In this document: positions 8,415 to 18,094 of the stretch, piece by piece
Layout: the number at the start of each line of letters is the position of its first letter
How positions within the stretch are numbered: the stretch's first letter is position 1
Assembly (NCBI RefSeq): GCF_000272105.2
Contig: NZ_AJZD02000071.1
Coordinates: 1-64,000 of the forward strand
Source: Vibrio splendidus 12E03
Lineage (GTDB): Bacteria; Pseudomonadota; Gammaproteobacteria; Enterobacterales; Vibrionaceae
Length of the DNA: 64,000 bases
Direction of reading: 5' to 3'
Notes under the pieces: model-generated
Database searches by the model: none
What the model was told of the DNA's origin: nothing
The model's input: only the letters and a program-made list of their open reading frames with translations
Translations under genes and position numbers: made by a program

Positions 8415-9281
8415 CTATGGATTACGCGGGAACTTGTCGAAGTCCGGTCGACGTTTCTCGTTGAATGCGTTGCGGCCTTCTTGGCCTTCTTCTGTCATGT
8501 AGAACATCATGGTTGCGTTACCCGCCAACTCTTGAAGACCGGCTTGGCCATCACAGTCTGCGTTTAGTGCAGCTTTCAAGCAACGCAGCGCCATTGGGCT
8601 GTGTTGAAGCACTTCACGACACCAACGAACTGTCTCTTTTTCTAGGTCAGCGACAGGAACAACGGTGTTTACAAGGCCCATGTCCAGTGCTTCTTGTGCA
8701 TCGTAGAAGCGGCACAAGAACCAGATTTCACGCGCTTTCTTTTGACCAACGATACGAGCCATGTAAGAAGCACCCCAACCGCCATCGAAAGAACCCACTT
8801 TAGGACCCGTCTGACCGAACTGCGCGTTTTCAGCGGCAATAGTAAGGTCTGCCATCATGTGAAGTACATGACCGCCGCCTACAGCCCAACCCGATACCGC
8901 TGCGATAACTGGTTTTGGACAAGTACGAATTTGACGTTGGAAATCAAGTACGTTCAGGTGGTGTGTACCTGAATCATCTTGGTAGCCGCCGTAGTCACCA
9001 CGAATACTTTGGTCACCACCAGAACAGAACGCCTTCTCACCAAGACCCGTCAAAATGATTACGCCTACTTTCTCGTCGTAACGAGCGTCAGCCAGTGCAT
9101 TGATCATCTCTTTTACGGTTTGTGGACGGAACGCATTGTGGACTTGAGGACGCGCAATCGTGATTTTTGCAATACCATCGTCAGATTTGTGGTACTGAAT
9201 ATCTTCGAATTGACTGCTTTCATCGCTCCAGTTAACTGCCGCGTAAAGTTCTTCTTCTGTGATGCCTACTGTTTTAGCCAT
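8415..9281 (-). CDS. menB: 1,4-Dihydroxy-2-naphthoyl-CoA synthase MenB
   Basis: This crotonase-superfamily enzyme performs the Dieckmann-type ring closure of OSB-CoA to DHNA-CoA. Motifs seen are the oxyanion-hole segments ([18 protein letters not shown] and [15 protein letters not shown]) and [15 protein letters not shown] chose ATG at 9281 ([10 protein letters not shown], 288 aa), which has GGGAATC as ribosome binding site and matches the usual family start. The longer 298-codon frame begins at a GTG inside a hairpin and adds ten residues not typical of the family. The gene follows menH after 102 nt, a gap that contains that hairpin. Confidence 0.95.
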   Translation of the reverse strand: MAKTVGITEEELYAAVNWSDESSQFEDIQYHKSDDGIAKITIARPQVHNAFRPQTVKEMINALADARYDEKVGVIILTGLGEKAFCSGGDQSIRGDYGGYQDDSGTHHLNVLDFQRQIRTCPKPVIAAVSGWAVGGGHVLHMMADLTIAAENAQFGQTGPKVGSFDGGWGASYMARIVGQKKAREIWFLCRFYDAQEALDMGLVNTVVPVADLEKETVRWCREVLQHSPMALRCLKAALNADCDGQAGLQELAGNATMMFYMTEEGQEGRNAFNEKRRPDFDKFPRNP

Positions 9282-9308
9282 GGTGATTCCCATTGTTCTA
9301 TTAGAGAC

Positions 9309-9329
9309 CACGACTAACGAGTAGTCGTG
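9309..9329 (-). other. Hairpin in the menH-menB gap
   Basis: CACGACTA pairs perfectly with TAGTCGTG around ACGAG. No T-tract follows, so it is more likely an mRNA processing or stability element ahead of menB than a terminator. Confidence 0.45.
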
Positions 9330-9383
9330 ACGGTGTTGCTCTGCTTTTGATAGTGCTTGATACGAGAGAATCGCTCAGTCAGA

Positions 9384-10184
9384 TTAACGACGACTGGCGA
9401 TACATTGGATGATCAGGTTGGCAAACAGCTCGGGTTGTTCAAAATGAACATTATGACCCGCGTAATCCACCTGACTATATTCAAAGCCACTATTCTCAGC
9501 TAGCTCCATGAATTTACGATCTTTTTCTCCACATACATAATGCAATAAATGCTCATGAGATTTCAATGTGGCACGTAAATCCGGTTGCTTAGCTAACGAA
9601 GTAGATAACAACATATTTGCTACGGATACTCCAAGGTTACCACTACGCTTTATGACCAAAGTTTGTCTTTGCTCATGATTTAGTGAAGAAAAGACGCTTT
9701 GTTGATACCAATCGTCTAAAACATCTTCAATCGACTGCTGTGCAAAGCGAACAGCCCATTGCGTATCATGTACTAACCTTTGTGCTCTTTCTTCATCACA
9801 TTCCAAGCCAAAGTTGCCACCTTCAATGATGACTTTCTCTAGGTTGAGTGTCTCAAAGCAAGGGCTGGTCACCCCATACATAGCGAGCCTTCCGCCCATA
9901 GAATACCCAATCACTACGATAGGATAATCGGCAGGAAGATCGTTGAGAGCCAGTTGGGATGTGATGCACTGGACAATTTTCTTGCAGCAATGGTCAAACC
10001 CTACCGGATCGATAAAGCGACTTTGTCCGTGTCCGGGTAAATCTATGCAAAGGAGAGGAAAATCCTCGAGGAATGGATGACATGCACTCCAATCATCCCC
10101 GCTTCCGAGTAAACCATGTAAGAAAACAAGTAAAGGTTTGTCAGAAGAATCTTGTACAGCTGGGTAATAATCGGAGTAAAGCAT
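9384..10184 (-). CDS. menH: SHCHC synthase MenH (alpha/beta hydrolase)
   Basis: The 266-aa alpha/beta-hydrolase removes pyruvate from SEPHCHC to give SHCHC. It shows the oxyanion HGLLGSGDDW motif (about residues 24-33), the LPGHGQS turn, the nucleophile elbow GYSMGGR (Ser near residue 95) and the C-terminal catalytic His in YAGHNVHFEQPE. It starts 9 nt after the menD stop, so the pair is translationally linked, and it precedes menB. Gene order menF-D-H-B-C-E is the same as in E. coli. Confidence 0.93.
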   Translation of the reverse strand: MLYSDYYPAVQDSSDKPLLVFLHGLLGSGDDWSACHPFLEDFPLLCIDLPGHGQSRFIDPVGFDHCCKKIVQCITSQLALNDLPADYPIVVIGYSMGGRLAMYGVTSPCFETLNLEKVIIEGGNFGLECDEERAQRLVHDTQWAVRFAQQSIEDVLDDWYQQSVFSSLNHEQRQTLVIKRSGNLGVSVANMLLSTSLAKQPDLRATLKSHEHLLHYVCGEKDRKFMELAENSGFEYSQVDYAGHNVHFEQPELFANLIIQCIASRR

Positions 10185-10193
10185 GTAAAGTCC

Positions 10194-11918
10194 TTAGGCT
10201 AATGCCTCGGTGAGCATTGAACTGAATTGTTTCAGCAAAGTAGACGCTTGTTCGGGAGGCGTCTTAACTTCCACGAGCAAGGTACCCTGACCCTGTTCGA
10301 AATGTTGTTCGATAATGGTTTGATAGCAATTCAAGGTTTCTGGCGCAGCGTACCCCAACTGGAATTGCGCAGCAGCGTGTTCAAAACTGAAACCATGAGG
10401 CATTTGGTAAAGTGACTGTTTCTGTTGTTCTGGTACCGGCAATAAATCAAAGATCGCACCGCCATCATTGTTGGTCACAACAATAACCATCGGCGTTAAG
10501 TTATGAGTCAGCAGAGCCAGTGAGTTGAGGTCGTAAAGCAAAGAAGTATCGCCAATCAACATTATCAAGGGGTTCTGGTTAGCTTTTACCACGCCCGCAG
10601 CCGTTGCTACCAAGCCATCAATGCCCGATGCGCCACGATTACTGTAAACTTGATTTGCAGATATTGATGACAGCATATCCACCAGCCTTACCATCAAGCT
10701 ATTTCCCACAAATAGCTCTCTGTCTTTAAGTCTAGTCGACAAGTCAACTGCAACGCTCAACTCGGTCAGTTGGTCATTATTGGATATTTGCGCCAATGCC
10801 AATTGTTGAACCGTATTCGCGATTTCGACCAAAGGTGCTGCCCAACCTGCATGTTGACCTAACAAGGTGGGTAAATGCTGCTCAGACAACCATTGTTCGA
10901 TGTTTACGACGATATGGGTTTGAGGCAGATGGTCTTGATTTATACGGTGCGCATCAGGTGAAACCACGACATATTGCGTGCAATCGAACCAAGCCGCTTG
11001 TGACTTAACCCATTGGTTTAATCGCTTAGAAACAATGCGCTCACCAAACTGAAGAATGAAATCACACTGGTTGAGTTGCTCTTTGACTGAGTCACCCTGT
11101 AACCACAGATCATAATGCTTCCAATCACTGCTCACGCCCGATTGGGGATCACAGAAAATTGGCCAGCCCAAAGCCGAAGCAAACTGCTGCGCTTTTGTTG
11201 CCGCTCCTTTATCAATCGAACCAATAATCACCGCACCTTTACGCGCTAGGTAATCGCCCGGCGCTATCGGCTGTACAGTCAAATGGTTGGGTAAATAGGT
11301 ATTAGAATACGGGCTTGTTGACGAGCTCCACCCAGCGATACTGTTAGTGTAGTCAGCATACATGTCAGCACTGTTCTTAGAATAGAGCGGCTCTGGGAAC
11401 GGACAATTGATGTGAATCGCACCGCCCACATTGCGTTGTTTCGCAAGCGCGCTATCAACCGATGATAGAAGCCAATTCAAAGAAATCTGTGTGGTTGGGC
11501 TTGGCAGGTTTAAAGCACTTTCTACATGGGAAGAAAAGATACCATGCTGCTGAATCGCTTGATTAGCACCACAGTCGACCAAGTCGATGGGTCTATCAGA
11601 GGTCAGTAAGATCAGTTTCTCTCGTGTCAGCCCAGATTCAGCCGTCGCAGGAAGCAAATTCGCCACAGCAGTTCCTGATGTCACAATCACCGCAACTGGC
11701 TTATCACTTGCTTTTGCTAAACCTAAAGCTAAGAATCCAAGACCACGCTCATCAAAGTGCGTGTGTAAGGTTAACTTGGAGTTGGCTTCAGCTTCGAGAG
11801 TTAACGGCGTTGAGCGAGAGCCCGGCGCAACACAAACATGTTCAACGCCATTGCGTGCAAGCTCTTCAAGTAACGTGTGACACCAAACTCTGTTTAATAC
11901 GGCTTGGTCATGATTCAT
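10194..11918 (-). CDS. menD: SEPHCHC synthase MenD
   Basis: This thiamine-diphosphate enzyme (574 aa) joins 2-oxoglutarate (after decarboxylation) to isochorismate in the first committed menaquinone step. The N-terminal Pyr domain carries the PGSRSTPLTLEA motif (about residues 32-43) with a downstream ThDP glutamate. The C-terminal PP domain has the GDTSLLYDLNSL and NNDGGAIFDLLP metal/diphosphate motif (about 455-495). The start codon overlaps the menF stop by four bases (ATGA), a translational coupling signature. Confidence 0.96.
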   Translation of the reverse strand: MNHDQAVLNRVWCHTLLEELARNGVEHVCVAPGSRSTPLTLEAEANSKLTLHTHFDERGLGFLALGLAKASDKPVAVIVTSGTAVANLLPATAESGLTREKLILLTSDRPIDLVDCGANQAIQQHGIFSSHVESALNLPSPTTQISLNWLLSSVDSALAKQRNVGGAIHINCPFPEPLYSKNSADMYADYTNSIAGWSSSTSPYSNTYLPNHLTVQPIAPGDYLARKGAVIIGSIDKGAATKAQQFASALGWPIFCDPQSGVSSDWKHYDLWLQGDSVKEQLNQCDFILQFGERIVSKRLNQWVKSQAAWFDCTQYVVVSPDAHRINQDHLPQTHIVVNIEQWLSEQHLPTLLGQHAGWAAPLVEIANTVQQLALAQISNNDQLTELSVAVDLSTRLKDRELFVGNSLMVRLVDMLSSISANQVYSNRGASGIDGLVATAAGVVKANQNPLIMLIGDTSLLYDLNSLALLTHNLTPMVIVVTNNDGGAIFDLLPVPEQQKQSLYQMPHGFSFEHAAAQFQLGYAAPETLNCYQTIIEQHFEQGQGTLLVEVKTPPEQASTLLKQFSSMLTEALA

Positions 11919-13237
11919 GACGCGACACCCAATGGAGGGTGATCTGAAATTAAGCTAAGCAGAGTAGACATCTTCTTGTTCAGCTCTTGCCATTCATGTT
12001 CAGCAACCGATCCCGGCACGATCCCCGCGCCAGCAAACAGTTGTACTTGATCGTTTACAATCAAGGCGCTTCGAATCGCCACGCAGAATTCCGCTCGCTG
12101 ATGACTGATATAGCCTACAGACCCTGCATACCAACCTCTAGCAAACGGTTCGTGTTCAAGAATGAAATCCATCGCCTCTTTACGCGGTAAACCCGCCACC
12201 GCAGCAGTCGGCTGTAATGCAGCAAGCAACTGCACACCGTTAACGCCATTATTAAGCTGAGCGTGGATATTACGCTTAAGATGCTGCACCTTACGCAAGC
12301 GCACAAGACGCGTATCCTTTTCAACATGGACCGTTTGAGAATGAGGAGTAAGGCGCTCAATGATGTCATCTACCACATACTGGTTCTCATTGAGGTTTTT
12401 ACTGTCTTGAGAAAGCCAGTTGGCCAGTTCCATATCCTCAGTTGCGTTCTCTCCGCGACCAATGGTTCCAGCAAGCGCTTCGGTATCAAGCTCAGTACCA
12501 TGTCGGCTATATAAGCGCTCAGGCGTCGAGCCAATGAAGCTGTGTTTAGAATCCAGCACCAACATGAAATGAAAGCTGTGATGGTTTTGCAGGTAGCTGG
12601 CCTTGAGTAATTGAGCTGCGCAGATAGGCGCATCGAGCTGCAGTGTGGTTTTACGCGCTAAAACGACTTTTTTGTACTCTTCGTCGCTAATGCCTTGCAG
12701 CACTTTATCGACAAGGTTGCCCCACTGCTCTCTTTCTGGAACGTGATTAATTTGCTCAATATGGGCAGACAAAGGCGCTAATATCGCGGCTTCAACAGAA
12801 AGCTTATTCAAAGCATTAATAGAAGAAACACGATCAGGGGACAAATTAACCGCCAGCGACCAAGTATTGTCAAAGCGGATCAATTCAACCTGAGGAAGGA
12901 AGAAAAACGATTCCATGCAGCGGCGGTTCTTTGCGGTATGCCCATCAAATGAACGTCCACCCCAAATTCGTTGGTCTTCACCAAGAATTGCGTACGCGGG
13001 AGCAGGATCAGAAAAAGTGTGCAGTTGACCGAGCGCGACGACCTCTTCACGAGTGTCACGTGACTGCCAGTAGAACTTAGGAAAGAGCGGTTGAGCATGA
13101 AGCCATTCTATAAATGCAAACGATGGTTTTTGCGTTAGAACTTCAACACAACGAACTTCGCTTGCTTGGGCATTTTGTACTCGCTCAATCAAAGCGGAGA
13201 TAGTTTGCTGGAAATGTGACAAATCGACCTCGTTCAC
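11915..13237 (-). CDS. menF: Isochorismate synthase MenF
   Basis: The 440-aa chorismate-utilising enzyme isomerises chorismate to isochorismate for menaquinone. The conserved C-terminal domain is clear: FIGSTPERL (about 238-246), TEALAGTIGRGEN, the NEHQ-like KNLNENQYVVDDI, LQPTAAVAGLPR and the terminal GWYAGSVGYI with FAGAGIVPGS. The start is GTG at 13237 with no strong ribosome binding site; no better in-frame start exists. It heads the men operon, divergent from alaA across about 280 bp that must contain both promoters. Confidence 0.93.
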   Translation of the reverse strand: MNEVDLSHFQQTISALIERVQNAQASEVRCVEVLTQKPSFAFIEWLHAQPLFPKFYWQSRDTREEVVALGQLHTFSDPAPAYAILGEDQRIWGGRSFDGHTAKNRRCMESFFFLPQVELIRFDNTWSLAVNLSPDRVSSINALNKLSVEAAILAPLSAHIEQINHVPEREQWGNLVDKVLQGISDEEYKKVVLARKTTLQLDAPICAAQLLKASYLQNHHSFHFMLVLDSKHSFIGSTPERLYSRHGTELDTEALAGTIGRGENATEDMELANWLSQDSKNLNENQYVVDDIIERLTPHSQTVHVEKDTRLVRLRKVQHLKRNIHAQLNNGVNGVQLLAALQPTAAVAGLPRKEAMDFILEHEPFARGWYAGSVGYISHQRAEFCVAIRSALIVNDQVQLFAGAGIVPGSVAEHEWQELNKKMSTLLSLISDHPPLGVAS

Positions 13238-13518
13238 ATCTAAATTATTATTATATTAGTTTGATACTTTATGGGCAGTACCCACTTAGATCAAGAATGT
13301 ACTATATCTTTTCAACATTCCTGTGATTTTAAGCGATCCCGCCCCTTTATTCATCTTAGCCAATAACCAAGAAAGCGATTAATTAAAATTTAGAAAAGAG
13401 TGACAACAAAAAGGCTAAACGTGACACTGAAATGCGACATTCATCAGATTTTTATTCTATCAAACGCCATTTTGCGGTACTTTAATAAAGTATTTAAATT
13501 AATTTCAGGAAATCGGCA

Positions 13519-14751
13519 ATGCAAAATATCGGGATGTCGTCAAAACTCAACAGCGTATGCTACGAAATCAGGGGGCCTGTACTCAAACATGCTAAGCGCA
13601 TGGAAGAAGAAGGGCATAAAATACTGAAGCTTAATATTGGTAACCCCGCCCCATTTGGTTTTGACGCCCCTGATGAAATCCTTGTTGACGTCATCCGTAA
13701 CCTACCGACATCTCAAGGTTACTGCGACTCAAAAGGCATCTATTCAGCCCGCAAAGCGGTTGTTCAGCACTACCAGAAAAAAGGCCTACGTAACCTTGAT
13801 GTAGAAGACGTTTACATTGGTAACGGCGCATCAGAGCTTATCGTTATGTCTATGCAAGCGCTACTGGATAATGGTGATGAAATCTTAGTTCCCGCTCCGG
13901 ACTACCCACTATGGACAGCGTCTGTTGCGCTTTCTGGTGGTACACCGGTTCACTACATGTGTGATGAAGATGCTGATTGGTATCCAGATTTAGACGACAT
14001 GCGCGCGAAGATCTCACCAAAGACGCGCGGCATCGTTCTTATCAACCCGAACAATCCAACAGGCGCGGTTTACAGCCGTGATTTCCTATTACAAGTGGTT
14101 GAGATTGCTCGTGAGCACGGTTTGATCATCTTCGCCGATGAAATCTACGACAAAGTACTTTACGACGGTGCGGTACACACTTCAGTGGCAACGCTTGCTG
14201 AAGATGTATTAATGGTGACGTTCAACGGCCTATCTAAAGCTTATCGCGTATGTGGTTTCCGTGGTGGTTGGATGTTCTTAACAGGCCCTAAACACCTAGC
14301 GAAAGGCTATGTAGAAGGGCTAGAAATGCTGGCCTCAATGCGTTTGTGCGCCAACGTTCCGATGCAGCATGCCATCCAAACCGCACTCGGTGGCTATCAG
14401 AGCATCAATGAGCTGATTCTTCCTGGCGGTCGACTGCTTGAACAGCGCGACCGTGCATGGGAACTGATCAACAAGATCCCTGGCGTTTCTTGTGTGAAAC
14501 CGAAAGGCGCAATGTACCTGTTCCCTAAAATCGACACCAAGATGTACAACATCAAAGACGATCAGAAGTTTGTACTCGACTTCCTTAAGCAAGAGAAGGT
14601 GTTATTGGTTCAAGGTACTGGCTTCAACTGGCCGAAACCGGATCACTTCCGCATAGTGACTCTGCCGCACATCGAAGATCTAGAAATCGCGATTGGTCGT
14701 CTAGAGCGCTTCTTACAGACCTACAGTCAAGACGACCTCATCGAAGGTTAA
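13519..14751 (+). CDS. alaA: Alanine transaminase AlaA
   Basis: The 410-aa fold-type I PLP aminotransferase closely resembles E. coli AlaA (YfbQ) along its whole length. It makes L-alanine from pyruvate and glutamate. Landmarks are the [12 protein letters not shown]-terminal segment, the [11 protein letters not shown] motif (about 176-186), the ADEIYD aspartate (about 206-211) and the PLP lysine K240 in GLSKAYR. The ATG at 13519 follows AGGAAA. A terminator hairpin (14828-14847) follows. It is adjacent to yfbR, as in E. coli. Confidence 0.95.
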   Translation: MQNIGMSSKLNSVCYEIRGPVLKHAKRMEEEGHKILKLNIGNPAPFGFDAPDEILVDVIRNLPTSQGYCDSKGIYSARKAVVQHYQKKGLRNLDVEDVYIGNGASELIVMSMQALLDNGDEILVPAPDYPLWTASVALSGGTPVHYMCDEDADWYPDLDDMRAKISPKTRGIVLINPNNPTGAVYSRDFLLQVVEIAREHGLIIFADEIYDKVLYDGAVHTSVATLAEDVLMVTFNGLSKAYRVCGFRGGWMFLTGPKHLAKGYVEGLEMLASMRLCANVPMQHAIQTALGGYQSINELILPGGRLLEQRDRAWELINKIPGVSCVKPKGAMYLFPKIDTKMYNIKDDQKFVLDFLKQEKVLLVQGTGFNWPKPDHFRIVTLPHIEDLEIAIGRLERFLQTYSQDDLIEG

Positions 14752-14827
14752 TGAGCACAAAGAAAGATGGCTACAATTTGCTGTTTTAAAAGACTTTAAT
14801 TTGTATTCATTCGCTTCTATGCTTAAG

Positions 14828-14851
14828 AGGCTCCTGTTTAGGAGCCTTTTT
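14828..14851 (+). terminator. Terminator of alaA
   Basis: AGGCTCC pairs with GGAGCCT around TGTTTA and is followed by TTTT. It lies about 75 bases after the alaA stop and 70 bases before yfbR, so yfbR needs its own promoter or read-through. Confidence 0.8.
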
Positions 14852-14920
14852 CGTACCCGCTGTCTCGCACTATTTGTGAGAAAACTATTGCGAGTGGAGC
14901 ACAGTTTAGAAAGGACGATT

Positions 14921-15505
14921 ATGAAACAAAGCCATTTCTTTGCCCATCTAGCACGCATGAAGCTTATCCAGCGTTGGCCTCTCATGCGTTCAATCTCAAG
15001 CGAAAACATTTCAGAGCATAGCCTACAGGTTGCTTTCGTCGCCCATGCCTTGGCACTTATCAAAAACAAGAAATTTGATGGCAAACTCAATCCAGAGCAC
15101 ATAGCCCTGCTTGGTATGTACCATGACACCAGTGAGGTACTGACTGGAGATCTACCAACGCCGGTTAAATACTACAATCCAGACATTGCACAAGAGTATA
15201 AGAAGATAGAAGCCGCAGCAGAACAAAGACTGCTTTCGATGTTGCCAGAAGAGTTCCGAGACGACTTCGCCCCCTTCTTAATATCTGGTACTGCGAGTAA
15301 AGAAGAGCAAAGCATCGTCAAGCAAGCAGATACTATCTGTGCTTATTTGAAATGCTTGGAAGAGCTCAGTGCGGGCAACCATGAATACGAGCAAGCCAAG
15401 CGCCGATTAGAAGAAACACTCGAACAACGCAAAAGCCCTGAAATGGACTATTTTCTCACCACATTTGCGCCGAGCTTCGAATTATCACTAGACGAGATAA
15501 GCTAG
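14921..15505 (+). CDS. yfbR: 5'-Deoxynucleotidase YfbR
   Basis: The HD-domain phosphohydrolase (194 aa) dephosphorylates deoxyribonucleoside 5'-monophosphates. The metal site is visible as H33 (SEHSLQ), the H68-D69 pair (MYHDTSE) and the downstream aspartate in [11 protein letters not shown]. The start at 14921 was chosen because AAAGGA precedes it and [13 protein letters not shown] matches the family. The open frame extends upstream to 14801, but that part crosses the alaA terminator. It lies 55 nt before the dGTPase gene, so two deoxynucleotide-degrading HD enzymes appear to share an operon. Confidence 0.93.
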   Translation: MKQSHFFAHLARMKLIQRWPLMRSISSENISEHSLQVAFVAHALALIKNKKFDGKLNPEHIALLGMYHDTSEVLTGDLPTPVKYYNPDIAQEYKKIEAAAEQRLLSMLPEEFRDDFAPFLISGTASKEEQSIVKQADTICAYLKCLEELSAGNHEYEQAKRRLEETLEQRKSPEMDYFLTTFAPSFELSLDEIS

Positions 15506-15560
15506 CTGGGTATAAGTTGTTTTTAATTAGCTAAATAAAATCAATTTGATAGGTGCTATT

Positions 15561-16904
15561 TTGAATTCTCAACTCGAACCACCCTTTGTACTCGAACAAG
15601 AATGGCAGCATCGAAATGACGATGAACACAAAATAAGACGTGATGATCATCGCAGCCCGTATCAGCGTGACCGTGCACGCGTGCTTCACTCTGCTGCCTT
15701 CCGCCGCTTACAAGCGAAAACCCAGATCCATGGCACCACGGTCAACGACTTTCACCGAACGCGCCTTACTCACTCTCTTGAGGCCGCTCAGCTTGGCACC
15801 GGTATCGTCGCTCAACTGAAGAAAAAGCAGCCCGAATTTCGAGACCTATTACCCTCAGACAGCTTGATTGATTCACTGTGTTTAGCTCACGACATCGGTC
15901 ATCCTCCCTATGGACATGGCGGTGAAGTCGCACTCAACTACATGATGCGCGACCACGGCGGCTTTGAGGGCAACGCTCAAACGTTTCGCATTGTCACACA
16001 GCTAGAACCCTACACTGAGCATCACGGGATGAACCTATCTCGACGCACTTTGTTAGGTCTGATTAAGTACCCTTCTCTGCTGAGTGAGGTTCAAGCCAAA
16101 TTGCACTCTGAGCCCGTTAAGCATCAACGACAGCTCCGAGCTAAAGATTGGATGCCAGCAAAAGGCATCTACGATCATGATGAAGAGTTGTTTAACTGGG
16201 TACTGGAGCCGCTTTCAAGCAGCGACCAACAGCTTCTAAAACAGAAAAGAAAAACACACACCGAGCCACTTGAGCACAACAAGACCAAATATAAGTCGCT
16301 AGATTGTTCGATTATGGAGTTGGCTGATGACATCGCGTATGGCGTGCATGATTTAGAAGATGCGATTGTACTTGGCTCTGTGACCAAAGCTCAGTGGGTC
16401 GAATCGGCTTACCCTCAACTGAAAGAGATAGCCGACCCATGGATTTGTGAACACCTAGATTCTATTACAGAAATGCTGTTCTCTGGTGAACAGTATCGTC
16501 GAAAGGATGCGATTGGTGGGATAGTCAACGCACTGTTAACCAGTATCTCGATTAAGCGCATGGATGCTAACTTTGAGAATGTGCTTTTGGCTTATAATGC
16601 GGTACTTGAACCGAGCATGGACGGCACACTCGATAAGCTGAAACACTTTGTCAGCGAGTTCGTGATTCAAGTTCCGCAGGTTCAGGTGATCGAATACAAA
16701 GGCCAACAGATCATCATGGATATGTTTGAAGCATTCAGCGCTGATCCTGAACGTTTGTTGCCACTGCCCATCAAGAAGCAATGGCTACAGCATGACGATG
16801 AATCGAGAAAGATGCGCGTGATAGCCGACTACATCTCATCAATGACCGATGATCTTGCGCAGAAAATGCATCAGCAATTGTTCTCGGCTCATACTGAGTT
16901 TTAA
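15561..16904 (+). CDS. HD-domain dGTP triphosphohydrolase (dGTPase, anti-phage type)
   Basis: The protein has an HD-domain dGTPase architecture. It hydrolyses dGTP to deoxyguanosine and triphosphate. Metal-binding motifs are FHRTRLTHSLEA (first His), CLAHDIGHPPYGHGGE (HD pair) and MELADDIAYGVHDLEDA (last Asp). Relatives in Vibrio and Shewanella have been described as anti-phage enzymes that deplete dGTP; assignment to that subgroup is from memory of the family and not a search. I place the start at TTG 15561 (MNSQLEPPF, 447 aa), because AGGTG lies 8 nt upstream; another TTG at 15546 would add five residues. It follows yfbR and converges on the DTW gene 32 bases later. Confidence 0.88.
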   Translation: MNSQLEPPFVLEQEWQHRNDDEHKIRRDDHRSPYQRDRARVLHSAAFRRLQAKTQIHGTTVNDFHRTRLTHSLEAAQLGTGIVAQLKKKQPEFRDLLPSDSLIDSLCLAHDIGHPPYGHGGEVALNYMMRDHGGFEGNAQTFRIVTQLEPYTEHHGMNLSRRTLLGLIKYPSLLSEVQAKLHSEPVKHQRQLRAKDWMPAKGIYDHDEELFNWVLEPLSSSDQQLLKQKRKTHTEPLEHNKTKYKSLDCSIMELADDIAYGVHDLEDAIVLGSVTKAQWVESAYPQLKEIADPWICEHLDSITEMLFSGEQYRRKDAIGGIVNALLTSISIKRMDANFENVLLAYNAVLEPSMDGTLDKLKHFVSEFVIQVPQVQVIEYKGQQIIMDMFEAFSADPERLLPLPIKKQWLQHDDESRKMRVIADYISSMTDDLAQKMHQQLFSAHTEF

Positions 16905-16936
16905 TTTCTGACTCGTGCTAGTGAAACGGCTTAATC

Positions 16937-17536
16937 TTAATCTAAGTAGTTTTTCTCAAACACGCCCGGCGGCATTTGATTGATTTGAAACTGAATCATC
17001 TGGTCAAATGCCGTTAGCAAAGGGCTAAAGTCTCGGTCATTTTCTAACAAGCTCAACAGGTGATAACCCGCCTCTACAGTCGAAAGGCTGTTTTCACTTG
17101 GCGCTTTGCGAATTCGGTAATTACCCTTGAGATCTTTCGGCAAGTGAACCGTGTTCAATGCATGCAAGTTACTCGATACTTGCCACATCTTGAAGGCCTT
17201 TTTCCACGTACCATCCAATAAAATCACACGCAGCTTCTTATTAGGACATGTCGCCGACTCAACTGAAACAGAGTTTTCGCTTGGGTATAAAATCACATGT
17301 TGGTACTGTTCATCGCACAACAATGCGTTGAGTTGTTCATTCTCTGAAAAGTCTTCACCAACAAGCGTCACGCTGTTATTTAGAGATAACGAGAGAATAC
17401 GCGCTGTTCCCATCGGGCGATGCTCTTCTGATGGGTGCTGAAGAATGATAAGCTCAACATTCGATTCGAGTGGCGTAACCCACTGACATATACAAGCTTT
17501 CAAAGCCTTGCTGCATTGGCGGCAATAACGAGACAT
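16937..17536 (-). CDS. DTW-domain tRNA-uridine aminocarboxypropyltransferase
   Basis: The protein (199 aa) carries an N-terminal Cys cluster C5-x2-C8-x6-C15-x-C17 (zinc-type, as in E. coli YfiP/TapT), the HPSEEHRPMGTARI segment (about residues 34-47), and LLDGTWKKA (about 106-114), the DTW motif in its DGTW form. DTW enzymes transfer the aminocarboxypropyl group of S-adenosylmethionine to uridine in tRNA (acp3U). Whether this is the TapT orthologue or a paralogue cannot be settled here. The 5' end is only nine bases from, or overlaps, the divergent rhombosortase frame, depending on which start the latter uses. Confidence 0.85.
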   Translation of the reverse strand: MSRYCRQCSKALKACICQWVTPLESNVELIILQHPSEEHRPMGTARILSLSLNNSVTLVGEDFSENEQLNALLCDEQYQHVILYPSENSVSVESATCPNKKLRVILLDGTWKKAFKMWQVSSNLHALNTVHLPKDLKGNYRIRKAPSENSLSTVEAGYHLLSLLENDRDFSPLLTAFDQMIQFQINQMPPGVFEKNYLD

Positions 17537-17545
17537 GGATTTAAT

Positions 17546-18094
17546 GTGTACCCTGTTTTAATTTTCACTTCACTTTTATGCGTCTTATTCCAACTAGAGC
17601 CTGTGCAGGCTTGGGTAGTTTGGGATAAAAATGCGATCGCCGATGGGCAATGGTGGCGGATCCTAACAGGAAACTTTTCACATACCAACTACTTGCACCT
17701 GCTGATGAATCTAGCCGGCTTATGGATCATCAGTTATCTGTTTCAACCCAATAAAAAACAACTGCTCAGCGCATTGCTTTTCATTAGTTTAGTCACTGGA
17801 TTCGCTCTGTTACTGTCGAGTATTCAAATCTATGTTGGCTTATCGGGAACATTACATGGGTTGTTTGGCTTATTCGCTCTCAATGAAGCGCTGAGCGGCA
17901 GGAAGTCAAGCTGGCTTCTAGTGTTGGGGTTAATAGCTAAAATAGCTTGCGAGCAGCTTGTTGGCCCTTCTAGCACGACTGGCGAACTGATTAATGCTCG
18001 TGTCGCCATTGAAGCCCACCTAGCAGGTGCACTGGCTGGAGGCTTCATGGCTGTCGTGTTATTTATAACGGATAGAAAAACGAATCAAAGCTGA
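17546..18094 (+). CDS. rrtA: Rhombosortase (rhomboid-family intramembrane serine protease)
   Basis: The small rhomboid-type membrane protease has the active-site serine motif GLSGTLHGLF and the catalytic histidine in the last helix (EAHLAGALAGG). The GQWWRILTGNFSHTNYLHLLMNLAG segment is typical of rhombosortases, which process GlyGly-CTERM secreted proteins at the inner membrane in Vibrio and Shewanella. About six membrane helices are predicted by eye. The start is uncertain. The frame is open from ATG 17435, but that would overlap the divergent DTW gene by about 100 bp. GTG 17546 gives 182 aa beginning just before the first helix and is preferred. The 3' end overlaps the convergent ComEA-like gene by ten bases. 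Confidence 0.82.
   Translation: MYPVLIFTSLLCVLFQLEPVQAWVVWDKNAIADGQWWRILTGNFSHTNYLHLLMNLAGLWIISYLFQPNKKQLLSALLFISLVTGFALLLSSIQIYVGLSGTLHGLFGLFALNEALSGRKSSWLLVLGLIAKIACEQLVGPSSTTGELINARVAIEAHLAGALAGGFMAVVLFITDRKTNQS

Noticed and set aside
9282..9311. Longer MenB start at GTG 9311
   Set aside because: It begins inside a hairpin with no ribosome binding site, while ATG 9281 has one and matches the family start.
13238..13518. Possible FNR site in the menF-alaA divergent region
   Set aside because: Only a TTGAT half site is present; the second half does not match.
14713..15129. 138-codon minus-strand frame over alaA/yfbR
   Set aside because: Antisense to conserved coding sequence of yfbR and the alaA 3' end; no family motifs.
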